From contig CAYLUD010000002.1 in the NCBI GenBank assembly GCA_964386785.1, positions 13,689 to 77,688 of the forward strand: 64,000 nucleotides of DNA, given 5' to 3'. Below the pieces are notes generated by a model. That model was not told the DNA's origin. It made no database searches and was given only the letters and a program-made list of their open reading frames with translations. Shown here piece by piece: positions 27,463 through 36,831 of the stretch; position 1 is the first letter of the stretch; each line of letters starts with the position of its first letter. Position numbers and translations under genes: made by a program. The DNA comes from SZAS-3 sp964386785 (GTDB lineage Bacteria; Chlamydiota; Chlamydiia; Chlamydiales; JAAKFR01).

Positions 27463-28013
27463 ACACTAAATATCCTTATACAATCTTATTTTCTATTATG
27501 AGCCTTTGCCTTTCTTGGACTTGGCCTCATTTTCCATATGAGCCCATCATCGACGGAGTGACAGCCGTTTTTTTCAAAGAATACATGAAACCTATGGGAT
27601 ATTGTAACGATGGCTACGGAGGTGAGATGCACGGAGATGTGAGGAGGGTCTATACATATTATGTACAAGAAGGCGAAATATCGATTGATGAGGCTCGCAG
27701 AGTATATCTGGATGTGATGGAGGAATTGCTTACTCGCATCAATGCAACGAAGAAGTTGCGTCCTTACTTACACAACTACCCATTTCAAAGAAAAAACATA
27801 CAGCTAGCTCTATCTTGGCGACCTAAAAAAAAAACTCGATGGGAAGATGGAAAATTAACATTCATGTTTCTGAATAACAATGATCAATTGCTTTACTACA
27901 GTTACTCCGCAGATCGTTCCGACAATGGACTATATGTAATTCATGCAGAATCCTATGTAGACGCTCTAGCGATTGTACGTGGGAAACAAGATACTCTTGG
28001 TCAAACGGAATAG
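27459..28013 (+). CDS. Small exported protein coupled to the Rhs gene, candidate immunity or accessory protein
   Basis: 184 aa with an N-terminal hydrophobic segment (YTILFSIMSLCLSWTW) that reads as a signal peptide, so the product is probably periplasmic or membrane-anchored. The mature part is mixed alpha/beta, with EISIDEARRVYLDVMEELLTRIN as a clear helix and KLTFMFLNNNDQLLYYSY as strands. No family recognised. The ATG overlaps the Rhs stop in an ATGA, so it is translated with the Rhs gene. Position, size and coupling fit an immunity protein against the Rhs C-terminal domain; a chaperone or secreted partner is equally possible from sequence alone. Confidence 0.6.
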   Translation: MNTKYPYTILFSIMSLCLSWTWPHFPYEPIIDGVTAVFFKEYMKPMGYCNDGYGGEMHGDVRRVYTYYVQEGEISIDEARRVYLDVMEELLTRINATKKLRPYLHNYPFQRKNIQLALSWRPKKKTRWEDGKLTFMFLNNNDQLLYYSYSADRSDNGLYVIHAESYVDALAIVRGKQDTLGQTE

Positions 28014-28297
28014 TTTGTAATCTATACTCAATCGCCTGCATTATCCCCTAGTCGATCGCTGATTCCAATAGACATATTTCATTCTGAAACCATGAAATTT
28101 GCTTGAGTAAATCTCGATATTATTTCAGAATCCACCCTCTTTTGGTCCCAATCCATGGCAACAAAATACCCACCACGATCCTGCAATATCTTGGTTGTCG
28201 CGTTGCAGAGTTTCGCATGCAATGGCACCAAGATGGAGCAAAAAATAACTTGTACAAAAAATGATGATCATCTAGATGTTTTGGGGACTGTGATAGT
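28014..28297. other. 284-bp intergenic region with two overlapping short frames on the minus strand
   Basis: A minus-strand frame from an ATG at 28271 to a stop at 28125 encodes 48 residues with a hydrophobic start (MIIIFCTSYFLLHLGAIAC). A second frame on the same strand runs from about 28260 to 28088 and ends in DQKRVDSEIISRFTQANFMVSE. They overlap and could be two halves of one frameshifted small gene. Neither has an SD. No other feature seen. Confidence 0.25.
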
Positions 28298-28759
28298 ATG
28301 ATTAAGAGCGAACGATTAAAAAAATTAGAGTCTGAATTACAAGATCTACAGCAGTGGATGAAACTCGGATTGGTGCCTAAAAAAGAACTAGAGCGTCATT
28401 CGCAAGAAATTCATATGCTCGAGCATCGTATTCAGGAAGAAAAAGAACGGCTCCAAGCCCTCAAAGAGAGTGGTGAGCTAGAAGAGTTCGTGGCCCCTCG
28501 ACGAGGTTCGGCGAAAACTGTATTTCCAGACACTCCTACAATGACTGATGTAGATTTAGGTAACGAATCTACTGATGTCTCCTCTTTTGGGAGTGATTCC
28601 GATTCTGTAGATCAAGACTTAACGGAAGTGGATCGAGGCGAAGAGCGCGGTGGTGAAGGAGATCTCACGGAATCAGAGGAAGAGGATGAAGATCCCTTTA
28701 GTGATCGTAATCGCTGGCGTCGTGGAGGGATTATTGATCCCGATACCACGGACTGGTAG
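28298..28759 (+). CDS. CT053-like protein: coiled coil plus acidic tail
   Basis: 153 aa. Residues 1-65 form a charged coiled coil (SERLKKLESELQDLQQWMK, then KELERHSQEIHMLEHRIQEEKERLQ). Residues 66-135 are acidic and Ser/Thr/Asp rich, probably disordered, and the end is RNRWRRGGIIDPDTTDW. No signal peptide. It sits immediately before hemW with a one-base overlap, the same place as CT053 before CT052 in C. trachomatis. CT053 has been reported as a likely type III secretion substrate, so this may be an effector; here that is inference from synteny and composition. Confidence 0.65.
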   Translation: MIKSERLKKLESELQDLQQWMKLGLVPKKELERHSQEIHMLEHRIQEEKERLQALKESGELEEFVAPRRGSAKTVFPDTPTMTDVDLGNESTDVSSFGSDSDSVDQDLTEVDRGEERGGEGDLTESEEEDEDPFSDRNRWRRGGIIDPDTTDW

Positions 28760-29814
28760 TGTACTCTCTCTACTTTCACATTCCATTTTGTATTAGGAAA
28801 TGTGACTATTGTCATTTCTTTGTGGTGCCCAATGAACTGCGGTTTCACGATCCTTTCATGAAGGCATTACGCCAGCAGTGGCTGCTACGTCAATCCAGGG
28901 TGCCTGCAACCGATCTGTGTTCTATTTATTTAGGTGGGGGCACCCCTTCGCTCCTATCAATAGACCATCTAGCTTCTTTATTGTCATGGATACAGCCTTC
29001 CCCTAATGTAGAAGTCACATTAGAAGTGAACCCTGAGAGTATTTCTGCCGATATAGTAAGACAATGGATGGGTATAGGAATCAATCGACTTTCCTTTGGG
29101 GTGCAAAGTTTTGATAACACCTTGCTTCAGCATCTATCAAGACGCCACACCAAGGAAGCTGCCAAGGTTGCTATTGAGGCTGCGTATCAAGGAGGATGCT
29201 CGAATATTTCCTTGGATCTAATGTATGACATCCATGGGCAATCTATGGAAAGCTGGAAGGAAACTCTGCAAGAAGCCATTGCGCTACCTATCTCTCATCT
29301 TTCTCTCTATAATCTCACTATTGAACCCCATACCGTCTTCTATAAATACCGAAACCGTCTTCCTGCTATAGATCCAGATCTTTCCCTTTCTCTCCTTCAA
29401 ACTGCTGTAGAGATGCTGGAATATGGAGGGTTTCCTCGATATGAAATCTCTGCATTTGGGCGTCCTTCTCAGCATAATATTGGGTATTGGACGAATCGTC
29501 CTTTTCTAGGTTATGGTCCTTCCGCGTGGAGCGACTGGGAAGGATGTCGGTTTCAAAACACGCCTAATTTTTGGAAATTTATCCGAGAATTAGGACAAGG
29601 AATCGATCCAATCAGTGAAGAGGAAACATTAGGTATAGAGGCTCGGGAGCGAGAGCGAGTAGCGATCGGACTGCGCCTATTTACAGGTGTGGAAACCGAT
29701 TTAGACCTCGCACCTTTAGTAAAAGAAGGACTTCTTCTACAAGATGGGCGTCACTACTGGCTATCTGAACAAGGAAAATTACTCTACGATGAAATTGCAA
29801 CTCATATCGTATAA
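28759..29814 (+). CDS. hemW: HemW-type radical SAM protein (HemN-like)
   Basis: 351 aa radical SAM protein. The cluster motif CIRKCDYC gives Cys11, Cys15 and Cys18 within YFHIPFCIRKCDYCHFF. Family motifs are YLGGGTPSLL, VTLEVNPES, GINRLSFGVQSFDNTLLQHLSRRH and ISLDLMYDIHGQS. Length and the short N-terminus fit HemW (a haem chaperone/insertase) rather than true coproporphyrinogen dehydrogenase HemN, which has a longer N-terminus; Chlamydia annotations often call this gene hemN. It starts with GTG overlapping the stop of the previous gene by one base. It is a plausible helper for loading haem into the bo3 oxidase. Confidence 0.88.
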   Translation: MYSLYFHIPFCIRKCDYCHFFVVPNELRFHDPFMKALRQQWLLRQSRVPATDLCSIYLGGGTPSLLSIDHLASLLSWIQPSPNVEVTLEVNPESISADIVRQWMGIGINRLSFGVQSFDNTLLQHLSRRHTKEAAKVAIEAAYQGGCSNISLDLMYDIHGQSMESWKETLQEAIALPISHLSLYNLTIEPHTVFYKYRNRLPAIDPDLSLSLLQTAVEMLEYGGFPRYEISAFGRPSQHNIGYWTNRPFLGYGPSAWSDWEGCRFQNTPNFWKFIRELGQGIDPISEEETLGIEARERERVAIGLRLFTGVETDLDLAPLVKEGLLLQDGRHYWLSEQGKLLYDEIATHIV

Positions 29815-29815
29815 G

Positions 29816-31234
29816 TTAAGGGCTGTCTGAGGGACACCCCCATCCCCCACCTAAGGATTTGTAGAGATCGATGTAAGATTGGAAATACCCCCCTTGAGCA
29901 CCTACCCAATCAATTTGAGCTCGATATAGTTGACGTTCGGCATCCAATACCGTCAGATAATCGGTTTGTCCATTATAGTAACGATACCAGGAGAGACGCA
30001 AATACTCCCTAACATCCTCCACTCTACGAGCTTGGATAGCTACCCGCGCTTTACTTTGTTGTAACGAGATCAGCGCATCATTGACCTCTTGGAGCGCGCG
30101 AAGGACGACTTGCTGATAGCTGTACCATAGCGCTCCTTGCTTGGCATACGCTACCTTTAGATCACCCCAGAGAGCCCCTCCTTGGAAAAGAACCTGAGCG
30201 AGATCCCCACCAATTCCCCAGGCTCGCGATGCCTCACTAAATAACGCACTAAGCTGGAAAGAATCGGCTCCATACCAACCTGTAAGGGATATATTTGGAA
30301 AAAAAGCAGCACGAGCCACCCCTACATTGGCATTGGCCTCACGTATCCACTGTTCCGCACGGCGAATATCGGGGCGGCGCAAGAGCAACGTGGAGGGTAT
30401 ATCGGTAGGTATCGTAGTCGGCACGATCCAATCTTCTAGTTGTCTGCCTCGTAAGATAGGGCGCGGGTCAGTGCCTAACAAGACACTTAACGCATTTTCT
30501 TGCTGTGGAACAAGCTCTTCCAATGTAGCGACCGCTGCGGCAGTTTCCTCGAGGAGAGCTGCTGCTTGTGTGACTTCAATCTCCGAAGTTAATCCCCCTT
30601 CAAAACGTAAGGTGGCATAGGCTAGATATTCTTCTCTAGCTTGCAAAGTCAGTTTCGAAATTGCTAACTGACTATCCAACTGACGCAGCTGTGTATAGGT
30701 CTTCGCGACCCCTGCAATGATAGTCAAAAGAACACCTCGCATTTCTTCCACAGAAGCAGCGGCAGCAGCCATGCCTGCACAAGCCTGGTTTCTATACTTA
30801 CCCCATAAGTCAATTTCGTATTGTAAATTGAACAAAAAACCATACTCTGGAGTCGTAGGATTCATATTCGAAGGAACAAAAGATACCTGGTCAGGAAACT
30901 TTTGTTTCAATGTCAGCACATCCAAATTCAGAAACGGATAGAGTGGGGACGCCGCGACCTGAAAGCGAGCGCAAAACTCTGCTACGCGATATTGTGCAGC
31001 AATCAGATCCTTATTCTGCGTCACTGCCTCATCGATACAAGCATTCAATATAGGATCTCCTAATTCCTGCCACCAGGTATCGGATATCGACACCTGGGCT
31101 GTTTCATCAGAACTGAAACGCCAGTGTTCAGGCATAGGAGGGGCTGGTGATTCATAATGTGGGGCAAAATTACATCCACTGAAGCTCATACAAAGACTCC
31201 AATAGACCCACAACGACCATTTATTTTTTCTCAC
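29816..31234 (-). CDS. Outer membrane efflux lipoprotein (TolC/OprM-NodT type)
   Basis: Outer-membrane channel of the efflux pump encoded just upstream. 472 aa, with a lipoprotein signal ending in SFSGC (Cys21 as lipidation site) and then NFAPHYESPAPPMPEHW, typical of the NodT/OprM group. Two outer membrane efflux protein repeats follow; motifs include LRRPDIRRAEQWIREANANVGVARAAFFPNISLTGWYG and the C-terminal LTVLDAERQLYRAQ. Its start overlaps the RND gene by 14 bp, so it is the last gene of an MFP-RND-OMF operon. Lipidation would need Lgt, encoded close by. Confidence 0.92.
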   Translation of the reverse strand: MRKNKWSLWVYWSLCMSFSGCNFAPHYESPAPPMPEHWRFSSDETAQVSISDTWWQELGDPILNACIDEAVTQNKDLIAAQYRVAEFCARFQVAASPLYPFLNLDVLTLKQKFPDQVSFVPSNMNPTTPEYGFLFNLQYEIDLWGKYRNQACAGMAAAAASVEEMRGVLLTIIAGVAKTYTQLRQLDSQLAISKLTLQAREEYLAYATLRFEGGLTSEIEVTQAAALLEETAAAVATLEELVPQQENALSVLLGTDPRPILRGRQLEDWIVPTTIPTDIPSTLLLRRPDIRRAEQWIREANANVGVARAAFFPNISLTGWYGADSFQLSALFSEASRAWGIGGDLAQVLFQGGALWGDLKVAYAKQGALWYSYQQVVLRALQEVNDALISLQQSKARVAIQARRVEDVREYLRLSWYRYYNGQTDYLTVLDAERQLYRAQIDWVGAQGGYFQSYIDLYKSLGGGWGCPSDSP

Positions 31235-34200
31235 GACGTCCCCCTTCTATGAGGATGTAGAATATGGGGATAAAAAAAAGTCCAAACAGGGTCGCAAACA
31301 TCATGCCTCCCATCACGCCAGTACCCACAGAATGACGACTTGCGGCACCAGCTCCATGACTCCATACTAACGGCATAACCCCAAAAATGAATGTCAAGGA
31401 TGTCATAAGGATCGCTCGAAACCTTTGTTGTGCAGCGCAGAGAGCAGCCTCCATTACGGACATTCCTTTCTCTTTACTTTGCAACGCAAACTCAACAATT
31501 AAAATAGCATTTTTAGCTGACAAAGCTATTAATGTGACCAGTCCGATTTGAAAATATACATCATTATATAACCCTCGAATGAGGATAGACACTAAAGCCC
31601 CCAGCACAGCAAAGGGCACCCCCATAAGAACGGCTATCGGTAACAGCCAACGTTCGTATAGGGCTGCTAGGATTAAAAACACAAAAAGAATGGCAGCAAA
31701 CAGAACTATCCCAGCGCTCCCCGAGGCGCTGATCTCTTGATAGGCAGCGCCACTCCAGGCTATATCCATAGAAGTAGGAACCACATCACGTGCCGCTGCT
31801 TCCATAGCTTGTAAGGATTGTGAGGTGCTATATCCTGTGGCAGCCCCTCCAATCAATTTGACAGCAGGGAACACATTAAAGCGAGTGACAAGATTGGGCC
31901 CTTTACTAAAGGTAAAGCGCACAAGAGATTGCAGAGGTATCATCGCTCCATTTGCAGAGCGGACATATATATTGCCAATATCTGCCAAGCTTTGTCGATA
32001 CTGAGGGGCGGCTTGTACCATCACATTAAAAACGTGCCCATATTTATTGAAGTTATTCACATAGTAAGACCCAAGAAACACCTGTATAGTCTGATAAATT
32101 TGTGAAATAGGAACTCCATAGGCAAGAGATTTAATACGATCGACTTCCGCATATATTTGACCTACAAATGGCTCATAGGAGCTTCGCAATGGAGTAAGAG
32201 CCTTTTCTGTTGCGGCGCGTTGTATCAATTGATTTAGTACAGGTTGCAGATCTTCATCTGATTCATTAATGATCCAAAATTCGAACCCACCTACTGTGCC
32301 CAAACCTTGGATAGCAGGCGGGTTTACAACAAACAAGGATCCTTGAGGAAAGGTTGTCAATTGTTGCTGCAAGCGATGTAAGGTATGAAATGCGGATAGG
32401 GATTCTGTTTTTCTCTGTTTCCAATCCTTCAACGTGATAAAATATGTGGCAATCGGATAGCGGTTGACGTTTTCCAATAAACTAAATCCACTGATGGCAA
32501 CACAATTCTCCACAGCTGGATCTTGCAGCACTAGAGGCACCACCTGGTCGGTAACCTGTTCTGTACGGTTGAGACTTTCTCCATCTGGCAGATTAGCAAA
32601 AGCAAACAAATATCCCTGATCTTCTTCTGGAATTAACGTAGAAGGAATGTGAAAAAAAAGTACAAGGATCAATCCACATACCCCTAGCCAACTCAATAAG
32701 AGGATCCAACGATAGGTAATAGCTCTGCGCAATAAGTATATATATCCCTGACAACATCGATCAAATCCATAGTTCCACAAACGAGCAAAGCGAGAAGGGG
32801 TCGTTTGTGGATCATGTCGTAAGCAATAGGCTGCTAACACGGGACTTAGTGTCAATGCACAAAGACCGGAAATCAGTACGGAAATCGATAGCGTGATCGC
32901 AAACTGCTTATACAGGACTCCTGCTATGCCCCCTAAAAATGAAACAGGGACAAACACCGCGCAGAGGACACACACGATTGCGATCATGGGGCCGGAGACC
33001 TCTTTCATTGCCGTATATGCTGCTTCGTAGGAAGAAAGTCCCTGTTCCCGCATCAAGCGATCTACATTTTCCACTACCACAATCGCATCGTCTACTACGA
33101 TCCCAATCGCAAGCACCAAGCCAAACAGGGTCAAAGTGTTCATGGTAAAGCCAAGCAAATACATACCCGATAGGGCTCCGATGATCGATACGATCATCGC
33201 GACCACGGGAATGAAGGTAGCGCGTGCATTTTGTAAAAAAAGAAAAATTACAAGCGCCACAATGACAGCGGCTTCACACAAGGTTTTTTTCACTTCTGCA
33301 ATAGATAAACGAATAAAATCTGTAGTATCAAAAGGAATGGTATATTGAATCCCAGGAGGAAAGCGCGATTCTAATCGATGCAAGGTGTTTTTGACCGAGG
33401 CTGCAACATCTAGGGCATTCGCTCCATAGTTTTGATATACTGCAATGAGAGTCGCACTTTTTTGATTCAATTTACCGTTGACACTATAATCTTGCGCCCC
33501 CAAGGAGGTCGAGGCCACATCATGGACCCACACGGTAGCTCCTTCAGGTGTTGCGCGCAGGACAATATTACCAAATTGTTCTGGTGTCGCTAAGCGTCCT
33601 TGCGCCGTGGTAGGCCATGTGAGAGCTCTGTATCCTTGTGTAGGGGGCTGTCCTAGTAGACCTAATGGATAATCCTGGTTTTGATCCGATATCGCAGCGA
33701 CGACGTCCGAGGTGACAATGCCTAATTGCGCCATTTTATCGGGCTCCAACCAAACCCTCATGGCATAATTTCTAGCATTGATGATTTTAGCATCTACTAC
33801 GCCAGGCAAACGGAGCAATTCATCGGCAATAAACAACGTGGTATAGTTGTTGACAAACAGTTCTTCATATCGATCTTCTGGATCCTGTACCGCAATTAAC
33901 ATGAGGATCGTGGGGGTCTCTTTTTTTACGACTACCCCCTCTTTTTGTGCTGCTTCTGGAATTTGAGGCAGAGCAAGGTCTACTCGATTTTGCACGTTAT
34001 TCAATGCTTGATTGATGTCTGTACCGATACGAAAAAAGATATTGAGAGCTAACGAACCGCTGGCCGCGCTCGACGAGTACATATAGATCATGTCCTCAAC
34101 GCCATTAATTTGCGTTTCTAACGGAGCTGCAACACTGTCTGCCAGCGTCTCTGCGCTAGCCCCAGGATAGGACACTGTTACCTGAATTTGAGGAGGAGTC

Positions 34201-34316
34201 ATATTAGGATACTGTTCAATGGGAATCACATACCCGGCGACCAGTCCAAAAATAACGATCAGAATAGAAAGAACCCCAGCAAATACGGGGCGTTTCAAAA
34301 AGAAATGGGAGATCAT
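31221..34316 (-). CDS. RND multidrug efflux transporter, HAE1 (AcrB) family
   Basis: Proton-driven inner-membrane pump. 1031 aa is the standard AcrB length. It has 12 membrane segments in the 1+5+1+5 arrangement with two big periplasmic loops. The proton-relay motif GIVVDDAIVVVENVDRLM (paired Asp near residue 408) is intact. Other family motifs: ISHFFLKRPVFAGVLSI at the N-terminus, QYPNMTPPQIQVTVSYPGASAE, LPEAAQKEGVVVKK-type segment (here LPQIPEAAQKEGVVVKK), and RFRAILMTSLTFIFGVMPL. It overlaps the MFP gene by 4 bp and the OMF gene by 14 bp. Substrates cannot be predicted. Chlamydiaceae as I know them lack such a pump. Confidence 0.95.
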   Translation of the reverse strand: MISHFFLKRPVFAGVLSILIVIFGLVAGYVIPIEQYPNMTPPQIQVTVSYPGASAETLADSVAAPLETQINGVEDMIYMYSSSAASGSLALNIFFRIGTDINQALNNVQNRVDLALPQIPEAAQKEGVVVKKETPTILMLIAVQDPEDRYEELFVNNYTTLFIADELLRLPGVVDAKIINARNYAMRVWLEPDKMAQLGIVTSDVVAAISDQNQDYPLGLLGQPPTQGYRALTWPTTAQGRLATPEQFGNIVLRATPEGATVWVHDVASTSLGAQDYSVNGKLNQKSATLIAVYQNYGANALDVAASVKNTLHRLESRFPPGIQYTIPFDTTDFIRLSIAEVKKTLCEAAVIVALVIFLFLQNARATFIPVVAMIVSIIGALSGMYLLGFTMNTLTLFGLVLAIGIVVDDAIVVVENVDRLMREQGLSSYEAAYTAMKEVSGPMIAIVCVLCAVFVPVSFLGGIAGVLYKQFAITLSISVLISGLCALTLSPVLAAYCLRHDPQTTPSRFARLWNYGFDRCCQGYIYLLRRAITYRWILLLSWLGVCGLILVLFFHIPSTLIPEEDQGYLFAFANLPDGESLNRTEQVTDQVVPLVLQDPAVENCVAISGFSLLENVNRYPIATYFITLKDWKQRKTESLSAFHTLHRLQQQLTTFPQGSLFVVNPPAIQGLGTVGGFEFWIINESDEDLQPVLNQLIQRAATEKALTPLRSSYEPFVGQIYAEVDRIKSLAYGVPISQIYQTIQVFLGSYYVNNFNKYGHVFNVMVQAAPQYRQSLADIGNIYVRSANGAMIPLQSLVRFTFSKGPNLVTRFNVFPAVKLIGGAATGYSTSQSLQAMEAAARDVVPTSMDIAWSGAAYQEISASGSAGIVLFAAILFVFLILAALYERWLLPIAVLMGVPFAVLGALVSILIRGLYNDVYFQIGLVTLIALSAKNAILIVEFALQSKEKGMSVMEAALCAAQQRFRAILMTSLTFIFGVMPLVWSHGAGAASRHSVGTGVMGGMMFATLFGLFFIPIFYILIEGGRREKK

Positions 34317-35410
34317 GGCTGTACCTGTACCTCGACCCCAGCATAGAGTCGATTTACTCCCTCACTCACAATCTTCTCACCTGGCTGCAGTCCCCCTTGA
34401 ATCATCCATTGGTCACCAACCCAATCCCCGACTTCCACCCATCTCTGCGCAACACGTTGATCAGAACCTATAACCCAAACATAAAACCCTTTTTCGCCAG
34501 AAAATACAGCTGTTTGGGGCACCAGTAAAGCTCGGGGCCACACAGCACCTTCTACCCTAGCTTTAACAAATTGACCAGGCAGGATCGTGCCTTCCTTATT
34601 ATCAAACTGTGCCCGTACAGTGAGGGTTCCTGTTGCAGGATCTAAATATGGAGATGCAAAATTGAGATGACCTATAGCAGGAAATTCGGAACCATCGGAC
34701 AAAACTAGGTGCACCGTATATTCTTCTGGTGCAGGCAACTCTAAACGGTGCGCCTCTTGTTCTTTTTTGGCTGCCAACCAGCGTTCATCTGTTAATGGAA
34801 AATAGACCCAAATTGGGTCTATCACAACTAATTCTGCTAAAAATCCATTAATGGAAGGAGAGATGAGCGTCCCTTCGCGATACAAAGCCTTACCCATCCA
34901 ACCTGCAATCGGAGCTTCTATTTTTGTATAGCTTAAGTTCAGATTCGCATCGACAAGGTTAGCTTCTGCTTGAATGAGTTCTGCTTCTGCTGTAAGCACG
35001 GATGCCGTGGCATCATCTAAATCTCTCTTTGAGGCTGCGTGTACGCGATACAGGGGTTCTATCCGTTCATAAGAAGCTTTCGCATTCCATAGGACTGCCT
35101 CTTGCCTGGCAACGACAGCCTTGGCTTCTTCTACTTTAGCCTCAAAAGATCGGGGGTCAATGGTGAATAAAAGAGCTCCCTTTTCTACGTATCCCCCTTC
35201 GGTATAATGGATGCCCCATAAATATCCCTCGACTCTAGAACGCACCTCTACAGGATGAGAACTTTTTGCGACGCCCACAAAAGATAGGGGCATGGGGACA
35301 GCTTCTTCGTGGACCGTGTAAGAGTGGACTGCAACAGGCTTCTGAATGGGTATTTCCTGATGGCATCCGCTTAATAGGATACCTATCAAGATCCAATGGC
35401 CTTTCTGCAT
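34313..35410 (-). CDS. RND efflux periplasmic adaptor (AcrA-type membrane fusion lipoprotein)
   Basis: Periplasmic adaptor that joins the RND pump to the outer-membrane channel. About 365 aa with a lipoprotein signal peptide ending in ILLSGC. Motifs: SRVEGYLWGIHYTEGGYVEKGALLFTIDP (lipoyl half), a coiled-coil hairpin (about 100-165), YTKIEAPIAGWMGKALYREGTLI (second lipoyl half) and the beta-barrel stretch LNFASPYLDPATGTLTVRAQFDN with LLPGQFVKARVE-like sequence. I take the ATG at 35410; a GTG 6 bases upstream is an alternative. First gene of the operon, overlapping the RND gene by 4 bp. No regulator gene adjoins it. Confidence 0.92.
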   Translation of the reverse strand: MQKGHWILIGILLSGCHQEIPIQKPVAVHSYTVHEEAVPMPLSFVGVAKSSHPVEVRSRVEGYLWGIHYTEGGYVEKGALLFTIDPRSFEAKVEEAKAVVARQEAVLWNAKASYERIEPLYRVHAASKRDLDDATASVLTAEAELIQAEANLVDANLNLSYTKIEAPIAGWMGKALYREGTLISPSINGFLAELVVIDPIWVYFPLTDERWLAAKKEQEAHRLELPAPEEYTVHLVLSDGSEFPAIGHLNFASPYLDPATGTLTVRAQFDNKEGTILPGQFVKARVEGAVWPRALLVPQTAVFSGEKGFYVWVIGSDQRVAQRWVEVGDWVGDQWMIQGGLQPGEKIVSEGVNRLYAGVEVQVQP

Positions 35411-35452
35411 TCCCACAAACAGATGGGTAGGGGAAATATCTATTTTTTACAA

Positions 35453-36307
35453 CTATTTCGTGATATGGACGGGATCGATTCGTCTCCAACCGCGCACCAA
35501 CAGAGCAACTCCAAAGAAGAGCCAAGGGAGGCTAAGCCATTGTCCCACACTCAATCCAGCCCACTGTGTCCACCCGGAACCTTGTGGCGCTTTCCAAAAC
35601 TCACAGAGGAATCGGATGGTCGTTACAGCAATCAATAAGAGGGCGACAAAGAGTCCCTGCCCTAACCAAGAAGGACGGCGACGCCACAGCATCCATAACA
35701 GAGTTGCCGTAGCCGCATACCCGATCCCTTCATATAATTGAACTGGGTGGACGATCCCTTGCACAGGCTCTAGAGGGTGAAGAAATTCTACTCCCCAAGG
35801 CATATTCGTTGGAGTACCTAGAATTTCTTGGTTGATGAAGTTCCCTATACGTATGAGAGCAGCAGCCCAGCCTACCGGTATGGCTAGCAAGTCCAGCACA
35901 GCCCAAAACGTCATTCGAGGAGCCGAACGACTATAACGACGCACACAACAATAGACGACTATGACAATAGCAGCCATGGCCCCATGGCTGGCTAACCCTC
36001 CCTGCCGTAAGTTCCATATTTCTGCTGGATGAGCTAAGTAAATAGGGAGCCCATAGAACAGGACATATGCAAGGCGAGCGCCTACAATAGAAAAAATGGG
36101 AATCCATAATGTCAGGGAAGAGAGTAGCATCGAGGGCTCTTTAGCACCCGGATCAGCGAGTTGGCGTAGATTGGTTCGAAGAAAAAGGTACATTAGGTGA
36201 TATCCTAATGCAAAAAGAAACCCATACCAATAGATTGGAAAATCTACATAGGGAACCTCAAAAAAGACACGGGAGGGGTCCCACTGAAAATGGGCAAAAA
36301 GGGTCAT
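35453..36307 (-). CDS. lgt: Prolipoprotein diacylglyceryl transferase Lgt
   Basis: Transfers diacylglycerol to the Cys of prolipoproteins in the inner membrane, the first step of lipoprotein maturation. About 284 aa from the ATG at 36307 (an upstream in-frame ATG at 36349 adds 14 residues without homology-like sequence). Seven membrane segments. Motifs: FPIYWYGFLFALGY near the N-terminus, GARLAYVLFYGLP, GGLASHGAMAAI (the catalytic-His loop, usually GGxxxHGG), and RIGNFINQEILGTPTNMPWGVEF, the family signature. QLYEGIGY and the C-terminal RFLCEFWK also fit. The efflux lipoproteins encoded next to it are likely substrates. Confidence 0.94.
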   Translation of the reverse strand: MTLFAHFQWDPSRVFFEVPYVDFPIYWYGFLFALGYHLMYLFLRTNLRQLADPGAKEPSMLLSSLTLWIPIFSIVGARLAYVLFYGLPIYLAHPAEIWNLRQGGLASHGAMAAIVIVVYCCVRRYSRSAPRMTFWAVLDLLAIPVGWAAALIRIGNFINQEILGTPTNMPWGVEFLHPLEPVQGIVHPVQLYEGIGYAATATLLWMLWRRRPSWLGQGLFVALLLIAVTTIRFLCEFWKAPQGSGWTQWAGLSVGQWLSLPWLFFGVALLVRGWRRIDPVHITK

Positions 36308-36360
36308 AGCATCTCGACAAAAAAATAGACTCCCTCTATTCTGCCGCACAAAAACTTTCT

Positions 36361-36831
36361 ATGCAACCCACGAACTTACGCCGTTTTTTCTATGTCGCTG
36401 GAGCTGTATGGCTCTGCGTTGGGACTGCCTTACTGACCTTAGGCATTCATTTTCTTACTACGTGGCAACAGAACCCTGTGGTCCCCTCGCACCTATTTTC
36501 GTTTATTCCCTTTTTTGAACGTTGTTTTTCCTCCAATGCTTTACTGTTTCTTTTAATCAGCAGCCTCCTACTTGGTTATAGTAAGGGGCGCTGGGTACTG
36601 CGTCGCACAGCTCTTCGTCATATGCGTTACTTTTCCTCATTAGAACGCCCCTCTTGGGCACGTCTATATGGCCCCTCTTCCCTACTATTGATCGGCATCA
36701 TGATGACGCTGGGCATGCTCCTTCGGTGGATACCGATCTCCCTAGACGTGCGGGGTGCAGTGGATGTCGCAATCGGGGCAGCACTTATTCAAGGGTCTCT
36801 TCACTATTTTCGCTTTAGGTCCCATCTATGA
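36361..36831 (+). CDS. CT101-like integral membrane protein of unknown function
   Basis: 156 aa with four hydrophobic segments near residues 9-31, 58-75, 107-125 and 133-150. No catalytic motif and no signal peptide. It overlaps acpS by four bases, and acpS overlaps trxB, reproducing the CT101-acpS-trxB order (CT101-CT100-CT099) of C. trachomatis; that synteny is the basis of the label. It diverges from lgt across 53 bp. Confidence 0.7.
   Translation: MQPTNLRRFFYVAGAVWLCVGTALLTLGIHFLTTWQQNPVVPSHLFSFIPFFERCFSSNALLFLLISSLLLGYSKGRWVLRRTALRHMRYFSSLERPSWARLYGPSSLLLIGIMMTLGMLLRWIPISLDVRGAVDVAIGAALIQGSLHYFRFRSHL

Noticed and set aside
36308..36349. Longer lgt start at 36349
   Set aside because: It adds 14 residues with no family match and nearly touches the divergent gene; ATG at 36307 gives the usual N-terminus.
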